Position numbers and translations under genes: made by a program
Assembly (NCBI RefSeq): GCF_001269985.1
Contig: NZ_BBZB01000001.1
Span: 930,001 to 994,000, forward strand
Direction of reading: 5' to 3'
Length of the DNA stretch: 64,000 nucleotides
Origin: Pseudoalteromonas sp. '520P1 No. 423'
GTDB taxonomy: Bacteria > Pseudomonadota > Gammaproteobacteria > Enterobacterales > Alteromonadaceae
Part shown: in pieces, positions 37,290 through 46,703 of the stretch
How the letters are laid out: each line of letters starts with the position of its first letter
Position numbering within the stretch: position 1 is the first letter of the stretch
Notes under the pieces: generated by a model
The model's input: the letters and a program-made list of their open reading frames with translations, nothing else
Database searches by the model: none
What the model was told of the DNA's origin: nothing

Positions 37290-38849
37290 TTAATTAATAG
37301 TTATATTGTCAAAAATATTGTTAACACCATTATCATGGACGCCAGGAGATAAATTTTTAAAAGTTATATCTTTAAAATAATTTCCTGAAGAAAGTGGATC
37401 TTCAATATATATACCGCCATAAGCTTTATCATTACCGCTAAAACTATTTATTGCACTGCGTTTAAATGATGAATTATGTACGTTTCTTAATCTTAAAAAA
37501 TTCCATTTTAATGATGTTGCTTGGCCTGTAAGCCAGTTGTTATCAAAATATAAATTTGTTTGATTCTGTAATGATATTAGCGGGCCTTGAAGCGATTTTG
37601 ACTTATCGACCATAGTATTTCCAGTAATGGAATTACCTTCACTTAAACCATTGGAATACATTGCAATGCCATTATTAATAGAGCCAAGCAAAATATTACG
37701 GTTGATTTTTAAATTTGAATAAACTCCTGAATATTTATGTGTGATATAAATTGATGCTTTTGCATCGGTAATTGTATTATTCTCAATATTGATGTTTTTA
37801 ATATTTTTCCAAGTTTCAAGTACGATACCTGCACTGGTGTTTCTTACACAATTTCCAGTTATTTCAGAATCAATTAAAAAGTGCGCTTTTACAGCCATAC
37901 CGACTAATGGACCTGTTATAGATTCATCATGTTCATTACAGTTATTTCTAAAGTTAAAAAAGTTATTTTTAACAATAATTTCACTACCATTAATTCGCAT
38001 GCCATTCATGGTGTAGTTTAGAATTCTATTACCTTGAATGCGGATGTTATGAGAGTTAGTTGAATTACCTATATATATACCTGCACCGCCTTTTAAACCG
38101 TATCTTTTTGTCGGCTTTTCGAAGTTAAGCATATCGATATGATTGTTAAAAATATTAATGTTTTTATCTAATAAATCAGAACCATCAAAAAAAATGGCAA
38201 ATTTTTTCATTTCATAAAACTCATTGAAGTTAATAGATGCATCAATAATATTATGAAATAATAAACCACTTCCTCGAGGTCTTAAATCGTTTGGATCTCC
38301 AATGATTGGTGCTATTCTCATTGCTAAACCAGAGCGACGAAATTCGTTATTATTGATAGTTACATTTCGGCTATTCCAAAAAACTAAAAGATCTTCTGCA
38401 GAGTTTATGAACTCAGAGTTACTTACAGTAAGATTTTCAGCTTTATAGTCTTTGTTTTTAGAGCCTATCAGTACCAATGTATTACTTTGTTCTGTTTCAC
38501 CTTCATCATTATTTATTCCCATGATTCTTAAGTTATTAATTAACAGATTATTGATATCAAATAAATATAGTTTATTGGTTAATATAGTCGGTTTTTTTCC
38601 TTTATTAGTACTAACACCAAGTAGCTTGATATTACTAAAATCTAGAGAAGCGGTATCGATGTTCTCTAAGCGATATATTTCGTCCTCTTCAAAAATAAGA
38701 GCTTCATTTGATTCGTTTAGAATAGTTAATGCTTCGATAAATTCATTTGAACAATCTTGTTGTCCTTGGTTGTATTTACAAACTTGATTAAAGTCTAAAG
38801 CAAACACGTTTAATGCAAGCAGTAATAAACCGAATAAAAAAATATGCAT
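37290..38849 (-). CDS. Secreted right-handed beta-helix protein
   Basis: A signal peptide at residues 1-17 (hydrophobic core, cut near VFA) precedes ~500 residues rich in N-x-I/L-x-I/N ladders such as INNNEFRRSG, IRIQGNRILNY and NINIENNTITDA. This is a parallel beta-helix of the pectate-lyase/NosD type. It is a close paralogue of the next gene upstream: the central ~350 residues are nearly superimposable, with shared segments such as LRPRGSGLLFHNII and RYGLKGGAGIYIGNSTNS. It has extra C-terminal coils but no membrane anchor. A lyase or epimerase acting on the locus polysaccharide is plausible; catalytic residues are not identified. Confidence 0.85.
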   Translation of the reverse strand: MHIFLFGLLLLALNVFALDFNQVCKYNQGQQDCSNEFIEALTILNESNEALIFEEDEIYRLENIDTASLDFSNIKLLGVSTNKGKKPTILTNKLYLFDINNLLINNLRIMGINNDEGETEQSNTLVLIGSKNKDYKAENLTVSNSEFINSAEDLLVFWNSRNVTINNNEFRRSGLAMRIAPIIGDPNDLRPRGSGLLFHNIIDASINFNEFYEMKKFAIFFDGSDLLDKNINIFNNHIDMLNFEKPTKRYGLKGGAGIYIGNSTNSHNIRIQGNRILNYTMNGMRINGSEIIVKNNFFNFRNNCNEHDESITGPLVGMAVKAHFLIDSEITGNCVRNTSAGIVLETWKNIKNINIENNTITDAKASIYITHKYSGVYSNLKINRNILLGSINNGIAMYSNGLSEGNSITGNTMVDKSKSLQGPLISLQNQTNLYFDNNWLTGQATSLKWNFLRLRNVHNSSFKRSAINSFSGNDKAYGGIYIEDPLSSGNYFKDITFKNLSPGVHDNGVNNIFDNITIN

Positions 38850-38890
38850 AAAATTAGTCCATTATAAAAATTGCGTAGATAATACAATAT

Positions 38891-40186
38891 TCAACTAAAG
38901 GAAACTAATTCCTTTTGAGTTTGCGCCGATTTAAAGATTCTTTTTAATGTAAAAAATGAGCTGATGAAGAGTAAGATGTATAGAGAGCCTGATGAGGTGT
39001 TTTTTTCTTTTTCTGGAACTGCATCACTTATTATATTGTTTTCTTTGGTGATATTTGAATGTTGTCCACCATATTTGTTAATGAAATAAAAAGGGGTGAT
39101 TGCGCCATAAATTGAATTTTGTGAAATATCAATATTTTCAATATTCTCCCAACTTTCAAGTACAATTCCAGCTGCGGTATTCTGAACACAGTTATTTTCA
39201 ATTTTAGAGTTTGTTAAAAAATGGGCTTTGATTGCCATACCAACTAGTGGCGAAGAAATTGTATGATCAGCTGTTGTACATGCGGAATTAAAATTGAATG
39301 AGTTTTTTTCAACGATAATATTATCACCATTAATACGCATTCCATTCATTGTATAATTTAAAATGCGATTATTTAAAATGTGAATATTTTGAGAGTTAGT
39401 TGAATTTCCTATGTAAATTCCTGCACCACCTTTTAGCCCGTATCTTTTTGTTGGTTTTTCAAAGTTAAGCATGTCAATGTGGTTATCAAATATGCGTATA
39501 TCATCATCTAATATGTCAGAACCATCTAAAAAAACAGCAAACTTTTTCATTTCATAAAATTCATTACTTTCAATTGATGCATTAATAATATTATGAAATA
39601 ACAAACCACTTCCTCTAGGTCTGAGATCATTCGGATCTCCGATTGTTTCAGCAATTCGCATTGCTAAGCCAGAGCGTTTGAATATATTATTTTTGACTAT
39701 TACTTTTTGGGTATTCCAGAATACCAATAAATCTTCAGCTGAGTTTTCAAACTCACTATTGGTTATAGTTATATTACTTGCTTTGTTGTATTTATCTTTT
39801 GCACCTATTAAAACTAAAGTATTACTCTGTTTTGTTTCACCCTCGTCATTATTGATACCCATAATTTTAATATTATTGATTAATAAATCATTAATATCAA
39901 AGAGGTAAAGCTTATTTGTTTTTATTATCGGTTTCTTAGTTGAGTCTGATAACCCGATAATATTTATGTCGCTTAAGTGTATGCCTGCCGTATTAACTTC
40001 ATTTAAAACAAATGTTTCATTGCTATTTAATGTAATACTTTCTTTTGTTATTGAAGCATCCGTTAAAGCTAATATAAACTCTTCGGAGCAATCTTCTTCA
40101 CCTTTATTAAATTGGCAATATTGGTTAAAGTCAACGGCATATATATCGAAAGAATAAAAAGATAATAATATTAATAGAATTCGCAT
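38891..40186 (-). CDS. Beta-helix protein with GlyGly-CTERM-like tail
   Basis: This 431-residue paralogue of the neighbouring beta-helix protein has the same signal peptide style (cut near IYA, residue 17), the same central beta-helix and the DLRPRGSGLLFHNI and FEKPTKRYGLKGGAG landmarks. It differs in its end: SSGSLYILLFISSFFTLKR, a Ser/Gly-rich start, ~15 hydrophobic residues and a basic finish. That is the pattern of GlyGly-CTERM tails, which rhombosortase cuts in other gammaproteobacteria. It therefore may be released at the surface while its sister is soluble. Tandem duplication with divergent C-termini is clear; enzymatic activity is unknown. Confidence 0.85.
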   Translation of the reverse strand: MRILLILLSFYSFDIYAVDFNQYCQFNKGEEDCSEEFILALTDASITKESITLNSNETFVLNEVNTAGIHLSDINIIGLSDSTKKPIIKTNKLYLFDINDLLINNIKIMGINNDEGETKQSNTLVLIGAKDKYNKASNITITNSEFENSAEDLLVFWNTQKVIVKNNIFKRSGLAMRIAETIGDPNDLRPRGSGLLFHNIINASIESNEFYEMKKFAVFLDGSDILDDDIRIFDNHIDMLNFEKPTKRYGLKGGAGIYIGNSTNSQNIHILNNRILNYTMNGMRINGDNIIVEKNSFNFNSACTTADHTISSPLVGMAIKAHFLTNSKIENNCVQNTAAGIVLESWENIENIDISQNSIYGAITPFYFINKYGGQHSNITKENNIISDAVPEKEKNTSSGSLYILLFISSFFTLKRIFKSAQTQKELVSFS

Positions 40187-40218
40187 ATAACAGTCCTTTT
40201 AAGATGAATGTATAATTA

Positions 40219-40743
40219 TTATTTGAGTCTCGATTTTATTACTTTCGCAGGATTTCCGGCTGCAACAGAAAATGCAGGAATATCCTTTGTAACGACTGAA
40301 CCACTTCCAATTATTGAACCTCGGCCAATGGTAATTCCAGGTAAGATAATCACTCGTTGGCCTATCCATACATCATTTTCAATAGTAACAGGTTGAGGTA
40401 GGGTATTTCCTTGTTTACGCATTGGCATATCTATGCTTTGAGTATTGTGACCAACAGAAAAGATAATTACGTCTGGGGCCATCATTACGTCATCGCCAAT
40501 AGTAACGTCATTTGCCAATTGACAGTTTCTACCTATAGAGGAATTACTTCCAATTGATAAATTAGTGCCTGAACCAAAACTTGCATTTCTATTGACATTA
40601 ACTCCATCTCCTGATGATTTAAAAATCATTCTAGTGATCACTCGGCGTAATCGACAGCTAGTTTTGCCAAAGAATAATGTTTCATTTGTAGGTAGGTGTT
40701 TTACTAAACCATAATAGGCAATTAGGGCTATTTTTTTTATCAT
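40219..40743 (-). CDS. Hexapeptide-repeat O-acetyltransferase
   Basis: The 174-residue protein is a left-handed beta-helix acyltransferase: hexapeptide ladders ([20 protein letters not shown]), the catalytic-type histidine in FSVGHNTQ near residue 98, and the end [20 protein letters not shown] with [22 protein letters not shown], typical of WcaF/maltose-acetyltransferase relatives. It would O-acetylate a sugar of the repeat unit with acetyl-CoA in the cytoplasm. It overlaps the upstream GT2 by four bases, so the two are coupled. Confidence 0.9.
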   Translation of the reverse strand: MIKKIALIAYYGLVKHLPTNETLFFGKTSCRLRRVITRMIFKSSGDGVNVNRNASFGSGTNLSIGSNSSIGRNCQLANDVTIGDDVMMAPDVIIFSVGHNTQSIDMPMRKQGNTLPQPVTIENDVWIGQRVIILPGITIGRGSIIGSGSVVTKDIPAFSVAAGNPAKVIKSRLK

Positions 40744-41753
40744 ATTTTTATTACTTTCATTTCAACTAGTTTTTTTATAGCAATCGCAGTGAGTTTTGTA
40801 AGTCCAAGTCTTACAAGTAAAACAAATATTTTATACTGTGGCTTTGAATATGCACAATTAAAAATATTTAAAGGCTGTGGAAATCTGTTTTTGATTTCTA
40901 TCTCAAGTTTTTTCAAAGCAGCTTTTTTTTCTTTTGTATTGGTTACAGCTGAAAATCTAGCTAGGGTAATAGACGTTAAATTAATATACCAAGTATTTAG
41001 TTCATGCTGGGCATTTTTGTATTTAGTATGAGTCTCAAAAAAATCAGAAATTTTAGTTAAAATAGGGTAAATATCCATTACTTTTAAAGAAAATGTTTTA
41101 GTGATTGCTCCTTCTCTTTTTCTATAAAAGTAAAGCTCATCCTCGATGTATGTAATTTTATTTGCAAAGTAAAATAGTTGTGGAATAACAGCAAGGTCTT
41201 CATACCATAAGCCTTTAGGAAATATAATTGAATTCGCAGTAAATAAAGACTTTTTGAAAAGTTTATTGCAAGCATTAGGCAAAGAACTACTGATCAAGTT
41301 ATCGCATTCACTGAGAGTATACGTGCCTGATGATATTTTTGAGTTTGCAGGAATACCCCTTAAATATGCACCGCTCTCACTGACCTCACTCATGCCAAAA
41401 CAAATTATATCAGCTTTAAACTGAGTTGCATTATATAAGATACTAAGCATATTTGGAGAAACATAATCATCAGAGTCTAAAAATGCAATGAACTCACCTT
41501 GAGCTTTATTAAGCCCATAATTGCGTGCATCAGATAAGCCTCCATTTTTTTTAGTAAAAAATTTAAATATATTTGGGTGTAAATCTGAAAACCTTTGGGC
41601 TATTTCGGGACTGTTATCGGTTGAACCATCATTTACAAGTATTACCTCATAATTATTAATGTTTTGACAAATAAGGCTTGTTAAGCATTCATTTAAATAT
41701 GGTTCAACATTATAAATAGGAACGATAATAGAGATAGATATTTGAGCTGGCAT
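40740..41753 (-). CDS. GT2 glycosyltransferase
   Basis: A 337-residue family 2 enzyme of the EpsJ type: [27 protein letters not shown] near residue 39, [18 protein letters not shown] and FLDSDDYVS as the metal site near 93-101. It heads the leftward group with the acetyltransferase and the two beta-helix proteins, and is divergent from the asparagine-synthase-like gene. It probably adds the sugar that the coupled acetyltransferase modifies; that link is inference from overlap. Confidence 0.9.
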   Translation of the reverse strand: MPAQISISIIVPIYNVEPYLNECLTSLICQNINNYEVILVNDGSTDNSPEIAQRFSDLHPNIFKFFTKKNGGLSDARNYGLNKAQGEFIAFLDSDDYVSPNMLSILYNATQFKADIICFGMSEVSESGAYLRGIPANSKISSGTYTLSECDNLISSSLPNACNKLFKKSLFTANSIIFPKGLWYEDLAVIPQLFYFANKITYIEDELYFYRKREGAITKTFSLKVMDIYPILTKISDFFETHTKYKNAQHELNTWYINLTSITLARFSAVTNTKEKKAALKKLEIEIKNRFPQPLNIFNCAYSKPQYKIFVLLVRLGLTKLTAIAIKKLVEMKVIKI

Positions 41754-41875
41754 AATTAAGCATATTTATTTTGGTTGAACATATTTTATCACAGTTATAT
41801 TTTTTATTTTTTTATTAATTACTAGTGACATTATTTTTTGTATTAAGGTGGAAGAGTATTTTCGTTATTGAAGCT

Positions 41876-41901
41876 GTTACTTTAATAACTTTTAAAGTAA
41901 C
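41876..41901. repeat. Perfect 10-bp inverted repeat in a divergent gap
   Basis: GTTACTTTAA (41876-41885) and TTAAAGTAAC (41892-41901) flank a 6-base loop, about 85 bases before the next gene. There is no U-tract, so an operator or a mRNA leader structure is as likely as a terminator. Confidence 0.45.
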
Positions 41902-41986
41902 GAATATTCAAATGTTTTTTATTCTGAGTGTTGTATAGTAATAGGTTCAAGCGCAATAAAAATAAATCTGAGTTAGAGGTAAATAA

Positions 41987-43501
41987 ATGAGAGGCCTATA
42001 CATCAATTGTGATGGTAGTAATATTCCAGCAAGTATTGGATTATCAGAAAAATATAGTAAAACATTTATATTCCCTGAAGATCTTGGTAAAGGTCAAGTA
42101 ATTTATAATCCAAAGGAATGGCTGTCACCTCCTATATTTATAGAAGATAATTTTGTATTTATTGTAGCTGGTTGGTTTATTTATAAAAATAAAAAAAATA
42201 ATCTCCAAGAGTTAGCTCAAAATATTATTTCAAAAGGTCCTGAGGTGGTGAGTGATATTGAAATGGGATCTTTTGTTATTTTTATTAATGATGGAAAAAA
42301 TTCGAGTGTGATAGTTGATCCTATGGGGCTATCTAATCACTTCATAGACTTAACAGAAAATAGTTTGAAAATAGCACCTAGCCCTAAGGTTTTATTTGAT
42401 CAAAATGTACATTCAATAAACCCTTTATTTAAAAGTATTTTGCATAAAAAAGAGCATTTATTTGGTAATTATACTATTTATGATGGTATAGAAAGACTTT
42501 CACCTGGTGGCATTTACTCTTTTGATGGTGTTTCATACTTAAGTTGTTTATCAAAAGATTATGTAGTCCCGTTGACAGAGGTTGGTTCGGAAATTTCGAA
42601 GTTAGCTGATAAATGGTCTTATAATGAAAGGATTTTACCTTTAAGTAGTGGATTGGATTCTAGGTTTATTTTAGCAAACGGAAAATTTTGTAATGGTTTT
42701 ACTTACGGCCCTGAGAATTCACCTGAGATTAATATTGCAGGTCAGTATTCAGGTGACTTCTCTCAATATTATGCTTTCGATTATAATGCACCACCTTTAC
42801 ATGATTTTGAAGAACAAATAATTAATGAAATGTCATTTGGTTCGGTAAACCCTCTTCCAAGGTTATTAACTAATTATTTGCATGTTAAAGATAAGTATCC
42901 TGATTCAAATGCTTTTTTTGATGGGTATTTAGGGGATGGCTTACAACGAGGTACCTATGTTAATTTTAAAGGTATTTTAGGGGAGCTATTTAAAATCTTC
43001 CCAAGCATCAATAAGCTATTAAACTGGGATGCTAAAACACTTTTAAGAAAGCGTTATAAAGAATTAAATGATGAAGAATTCTTATTGCTAAATGAAGACT
43101 TTAAAAGTAAAACCCTTAACTTAGATTTAAATGAATTTCAAAAAGTAGCATATTATGAGTCTTTATTTGGTAGAGGGGGAAGATACACTGTTTTTTGCAG
43201 TAATATTCTTTGCGCACAACCGTATAGTGTAGTATCACCCTTTACACATAAACGCATTTTTAATACTTTAATACACCATAATTTTTTTGATGCAATAACT
43301 TATAAGACTATTGGACAATTATGGAAAAATGCAGCGTATAAATATACGAGTGCAAAAGTGGAATCGGGATATACACCTAAAACAAATCGTTTGATAATAC
43401 CTTTTATTCAAATTGTCTATCGCTTAATGTTTCATTTTATTCCGTCGAGAGCTAATTACGGTATCAAAACGAGGCGTTTAGAAAGTAAAACACAGAAATA
43501 A
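41987..43501 (+). CDS. Asparagine-synthase-like protein without the glutaminase cysteine
   Basis: A 504-residue protein with an N-terminal region resembling a class II glutaminase fold (EMGSFVIFINDG near 92-103, DPMGLSNHFID) and a C-terminal ATP-pyrophosphatase domain (LPLSSGLDSRF at 218-227, a form of the SGGLDS loop; FDGYLGDGL near 305). The family's catalytic Cys at position 2 is absent: the chain starts MRG. In O-antigen loci such proteins can amidate uronic acids, which fits wecC and ugd downstream, but without the cysteine it would need free ammonia or another amine. AGAGG precedes the ATG. Followed by a good terminator. Confidence 0.82.
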   Translation: MRGLYINCDGSNIPASIGLSEKYSKTFIFPEDLGKGQVIYNPKEWLSPPIFIEDNFVFIVAGWFIYKNKKNNLQELAQNIISKGPEVVSDIEMGSFVIFINDGKNSSVIVDPMGLSNHFIDLTENSLKIAPSPKVLFDQNVHSINPLFKSILHKKEHLFGNYTIYDGIERLSPGGIYSFDGVSYLSCLSKDYVVPLTEVGSEISKLADKWSYNERILPLSSGLDSRFILANGKFCNGFTYGPENSPEINIAGQYSGDFSQYYAFDYNAPPLHDFEEQIINEMSFGSVNPLPRLLTNYLHVKDKYPDSNAFFDGYLGDGLQRGTYVNFKGILGELFKIFPSINKLLNWDAKTLLRKRYKELNDEEFLLLNEDFKSKTLNLDLNEFQKVAYYESLFGRGGRYTVFCSNILCAQPYSVVSPFTHKRIFNTLIHHNFFDAITYKTIGQLWKNAAYKYTSAKVESGYTPKTNRLIIPFIQIVYRLMFHFIPSRANYGIKTRRLESKTQK

Positions 43502-43506
43502 AATAT

Positions 43507-43532
43507 ACCTCACGAATATGTGAGGTTTTTTA
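43507..43532 (+). terminator. Rho-independent terminator
   Basis: ACCTCAC (43507-43513) pairs perfectly with GTGAGGT (43520-43526) around GAATAT, followed by a run of six T. It ends the asparagine-synthase-like transcript six bases after the stop codon. Confidence 0.85.
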
Positions 43533-43562
43533 TATTAATTAGAGCTAGTTAGGTTAAAGGAT

Positions 43563-44285
43563 ATGACATTTTTTATAAGTAAACCGTTAAATATTTTGTT
43601 GTTTTTTATTGCTAGTCTTTTTTTGGTTTCGTGCAGTACTGATTCAAATGACCTGTCTCCCCCTGATTCAGCAATTGCTAAAGAGGTTTCAGATAGCTGG
43701 TGGCAAGCTCGCCATAAAGCGATTTTAGAAGCTGATAAATCAAATGTTGAACTACTGTTTTTAGGTGATTCTATTACTCAAAACTGGGAGAGCGCTAAGT
43801 TTGGTTTAAGTGTGTGGTCACAACATTATGGCTCTGATTTCGCTTTTAATATGGGCTTTAGTAGTGATAAAACACAAAACCTATTATGGCGAATTGAAAA
43901 TGGTGCGTTAGATGGTATGTCGCCTTCTGTAGCTGTATTGATGATTGGAACTAATAATGTATTTGATGACTCAGCGGAAGATATCGCTGAAGGAATAAAG
44001 GTTGTTATTGATAGTATTGTATTAAGGTTGCCTAATACTAAATTGATAGTTCATCGTATATTTCCCAGAGGATCATCAACAGATCCTAAGAGGGAGATAT
44101 TAGATAAAGCAAGTGAATTAGTTGCTTCACAAATTAATAACCCTTCAGTGATATACCTAGATATAAATTCTGTATTTGAAAATGACAATGGTGACATACC
44201 TAGTGAAATAATGCCTGATGGGCTGCACCCTAGTACTTTAGGTTATCAAATTTGGGCTGAGGCTTTATCAGACTACGTATTTTGA
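43563..44285 (+). CDS. SGNH/GDSL-family lipoprotein esterase
   Basis: This 240-residue lipoprotein has a hydrophobic leader and lipobox LVSC with Cys24 as the lipid-bearing residue. The body is a classical SGNH hydrolase of the PAF-acetylhydrolase type: FLGDSITQNW (Ser70), NMGFSSDKT, MIGTNN at 127-132 and DGLHPS at 219-224 giving the Asp-His pair. It would act in the periplasm or outer membrane, perhaps removing acetyl or acyl groups from the surface glycan. It lies after a terminator and before the GDPD lipoprotein, with which it may be co-transcribed. Confidence 0.88.
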   Translation: MTFFISKPLNILLFFIASLFLVSCSTDSNDLSPPDSAIAKEVSDSWWQARHKAILEADKSNVELLFLGDSITQNWESAKFGLSVWSQHYGSDFAFNMGFSSDKTQNLLWRIENGALDGMSPSVAVLMIGTNNVFDDSAEDIAEGIKVVIDSIVLRLPNTKLIVHRIFPRGSSTDPKREILDKASELVASQINNPSVIYLDINSVFENDNGDIPSEIMPDGLHPSTLGYQIWAEALSDYVF

Positions 44286-44326
44286 ACGGTTAATTTATAT
44301 TATTTAAAATAAAGGAGAGCTATCTA

Positions 44327-45286
44327 GTGATAACAAAAATAAAAACACTAGTAACTTGCGTTGTTTTATTGCAACTTCAAGCTTGTGACAATTCTAATAA
44401 AGAAGAGTCTTGTTTGAATGTTGTTCCAACTTTAACTTCAGAGAGTAAGCTTTTTGATGGGGTTAACCAAAACATTAGTTTAAGTGAAGATTCAGGGAAT
44501 AGATTAGCTATAGCTTGTCATAATTGTTATGACAATAGCCGTTTAGAATATCAAGATACATTAGTTAAAATAGAAGCTGCTATGGAGGAAGGTGTCGATT
44601 TAATTGAATTAGATATTATTCAAGAAAATAAATTAGATGCTAAAGCTGTAATTAGTCATGGTGGTAATTTAAATGGGCTCTCTTATGAGGGGGGTTCATT
44701 TGAGAAAGTAGTAGAAAGCGAAATATTAACTAACGCATCACAAATTCTGTTTATTGAAATTAAAGATAAAATAGAATCTAAAGCACATATTAGAAGTATT
44801 CTGAATATATTAAAAAAACAACGGAACTCATCTGGTGATTCTGCATATTTTAGAGCAGAGCGCTTTACTATTATCCGTAGTTCTCGTCATTATGAAACAT
44901 TATCAAACTTTAGAGATGTTTTAAGCGAGGATGAGTTTGTTGATATTCAGCCTTATTTAAAATTAAGCCGCTTGTACTTAAATCAAAGTCACAATTCAAT
45001 GACTAGTGATGTATATCAAGCTTATCAGTGCGGTTTGGATATGGTTGAATTTGATATAAAAACAAATACAGATACGATATCACTGTTAAGTGATTATGCT
45101 AAAGCTTTAGGTATTGCTGTTAATGTTTTTACATTAAATGAAGAAAATTATAAACCCTCCATTAATGAACTTAAGCATAATGTAGATATAGTTACTGTCT
45201 CAACTGAGGTTAATAATAAAAAATTTGAGAATGAAATATCTATTTATGCGCGAGTGAAAAAGTTGATTGAATATGGAGAAGGTTAA
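44327..45286 (+). CDS. GDPD-like phosphodiesterase lipoprotein
   Basis: A GTG start follows a strong AAAGGAGAG site. The leader ends in LQAC, making Cys20 the lipid anchor. The body reads like a glycerophosphodiester phosphodiesterase TIM barrel: ACHNCYDN (the HR-type histidine block with R replaced), IEAAMEEGVDLIELDI and AVISHGGN as acid/base and metal motifs, and FIEIKDK. It is somewhat divergent: HN replaces HR and SHGG replaces HDxT/HDP. GDPD enzymes cleave glycerol-phosphate diesters. Together with the TagF/TagD-like genes this suggests turnover or trimming of a glycerol-phosphate polymer; inference. Confidence 0.75.
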   Translation: MITKIKTLVTCVVLLQLQACDNSNKEESCLNVVPTLTSESKLFDGVNQNISLSEDSGNRLAIACHNCYDNSRLEYQDTLVKIEAAMEEGVDLIELDIIQENKLDAKAVISHGGNLNGLSYEGGSFEKVVESEILTNASQILFIEIKDKIESKAHIRSILNILKKQRNSSGDSAYFRAERFTIIRSSRHYETLSNFRDVLSEDEFVDIQPYLKLSRLYLNQSHNSMTSDVYQAYQCGLDMVEFDIKTNTDTISLLSDYAKALGIAVNVFTLNEENYKPSINELKHNVDIVTVSTEVNNKKFENEISIYARVKKLIEYGEG

Positions 45287-45366
45287 ATTATTTAGGTTTC
45301 GTATTTTAGTATCTAAATATAGGATGATTATCAGAAAGCTTCATTTTGTTTCAGTTTAATTTACGT

Positions 45367-45372
45367 TACAAT
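45367..45372 (+). promoter_or_regulatory. Candidate -10 box before wecC
   Basis: TACAAT lies 32 bases before the wecC ATG in a 117-base gap, with TTTGTT 16 bases upstream as a poor -35. It would start the wecC-wecB-ugd-galE group. Confidence 0.3.
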
Positions 45373-45403
45373 GCAGGTAATTTAAAGTAATTAGGTAAAT
45401 ATA

Positions 45404-46645
45404 ATGGTTCAGTTTAACAGGGTGTCAGTTGTTGGCTTAGGGTATATAGGGCTGCCAACTGCTGCGGTTATTGCTTCACGTGGTATTAATGTGATTGGTT
45501 TAGATGTTAATCAATCTGCTGTTGATACTATTAATAGTGGCAATGTACATATTGTTGAACCAGATTTAGATATTGTTGTAAGAGCTGTAGTAACTGATGG
45601 CAAGTTAAAAGCGACAACTCAAGCTGAAAAAGCCGATGCTTTTATGATTGCGGTACCTACACCTTTTAAAGAAAACTATAAAGCAGATTTATCTTATATT
45701 GAATCAGCTGCCAAAATGATAGCTCCTGTATTAGAAAAGGGTAATTTAGTTATTTTGGAATCAACTTCCCCAGTTGGTGCAACAGAAAGATTAGCTGAGT
45801 GGCTTGCAGAAGCAAGACCAGATTTAACTTTCCCACAAGCAGTTGGAAGTGAAGCTGATATTAATGTAGCACATTGCCCTGAACGTGTATTGCCAGGTTA
45901 TGTATTAAGAGAGTTAGTAGAAAATGATCGTGTAATTGGCGGTATGTCAGATGCTTGTTCTGAAAAATCAATTGGTTTATATAAACTATTTGTTAAAGGT
46001 GAGTGCTTAATTACAAATGCACGTACTGCTGAAATGGCCAAACTAACAGAAAACTCTTTTAGAGATGTAAATATTGCATTTGCAAATGAACTTTCGGTGA
46101 TCTGTGATAAGCTAGATATTAATGTTTGGGAGCTTGTTAAGCTGGCAAATAGGCATCCGAGAGTAAATATTCTTAATCCAGGGCCTGGCGTTGGTGGCCA
46201 TTGTATTGCTGTTGATCCATGGTTTATAGTTAGTTCTGCTCCTGAGGAAGCAAAGTTAATCCGCCAAGCCAGAGAAGTTAATGATGCAAAACCACATTAT
46301 ATTCTTGAACAAATAAAGCAGGCAGCTGATCAGTTTAAAAAACCTGTTATTGCTTGTTTAGGCATTGCTTTTAAAGCAGATATTGATGATTTACGTGAAA
46401 GTCCAGCGCTTGATATTACTAAAATGTTAGCTCATGCAGAAATTGGTGAAGTATTAGTTGTGGAGCCTAATATAGATGAGTTGCCACAGGATTTTGATGG
46501 TTTAAATATTAAATTAGTATCAATAGAAGAAGCTATGGATACGGCTAATACATTTGCTGTTTTGGTTGATCATAAAGAGTTTAAAGAAATTGACCCAGTA
46601 GAAATGGCTAAAAAAGTATTAATAGATAGTCGTGGTATTTTTTAA
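45404..46645 (+). CDS. wecC: UDP-N-acetyl-D-mannosamine dehydrogenase
   Basis: WecC oxidises UDP-ManNAc to UDP-ManNAcA in two NAD-dependent steps. The Rossmann start is VSVVGLGYIGLPTAAVIASRG, the conserved EPDLD block near 50 and PTPFKE near 83 follow, then ESTSPVG and the catalytic-cysteine segment GPGVGGHCIAVDPWF near 258-272. The 413-residue length is right. The neighbouring wecB supplies UDP-ManNAc. ManNAcA is the sugar that WecG-type enzymes add in enterobacterial common antigen, which fits the fused WecG/TagA domain upstream. Confidence 0.94.
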   Translation: MVQFNRVSVVGLGYIGLPTAAVIASRGINVIGLDVNQSAVDTINSGNVHIVEPDLDIVVRAVVTDGKLKATTQAEKADAFMIAVPTPFKENYKADLSYIESAAKMIAPVLEKGNLVILESTSPVGATERLAEWLAEARPDLTFPQAVGSEADINVAHCPERVLPGYVLRELVENDRVIGGMSDACSEKSIGLYKLFVKGECLITNARTAEMAKLTENSFRDVNIAFANELSVICDKLDINVWELVKLANRHPRVNILNPGPGVGGHCIAVDPWFIVSSAPEEAKLIRQAREVNDAKPHYILEQIKQAADQFKKPVIACLGIAFKADIDDLRESPALDITKMLAHAEIGEVLVVEPNIDELPQDFDGLNIKLVSIEEAMDTANTFAVLVDHKEFKEIDPVEMAKKVLIDSRGIF

Positions 46646-46664
46646 ATATAAATAATGATTAAGA

Positions 46665-46690
46665 AGCTCACTCGATAGTGGGCTTTTTTT
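46665..46690 (+). terminator. Terminator-like hairpin between wecC and wecB
   Basis: AGCTCACT (46665-46672), loop CGAT, then AGTGGGCT (46677-46684) followed by seven T in total. One G-T pair is included. It is inside an apparent operon, only 13 bases before wecB, so it should cause partial termination or attenuation. Confidence 0.75.
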
Positions 46691-46703
46691 AGGTAAAAAT
46701 ATA

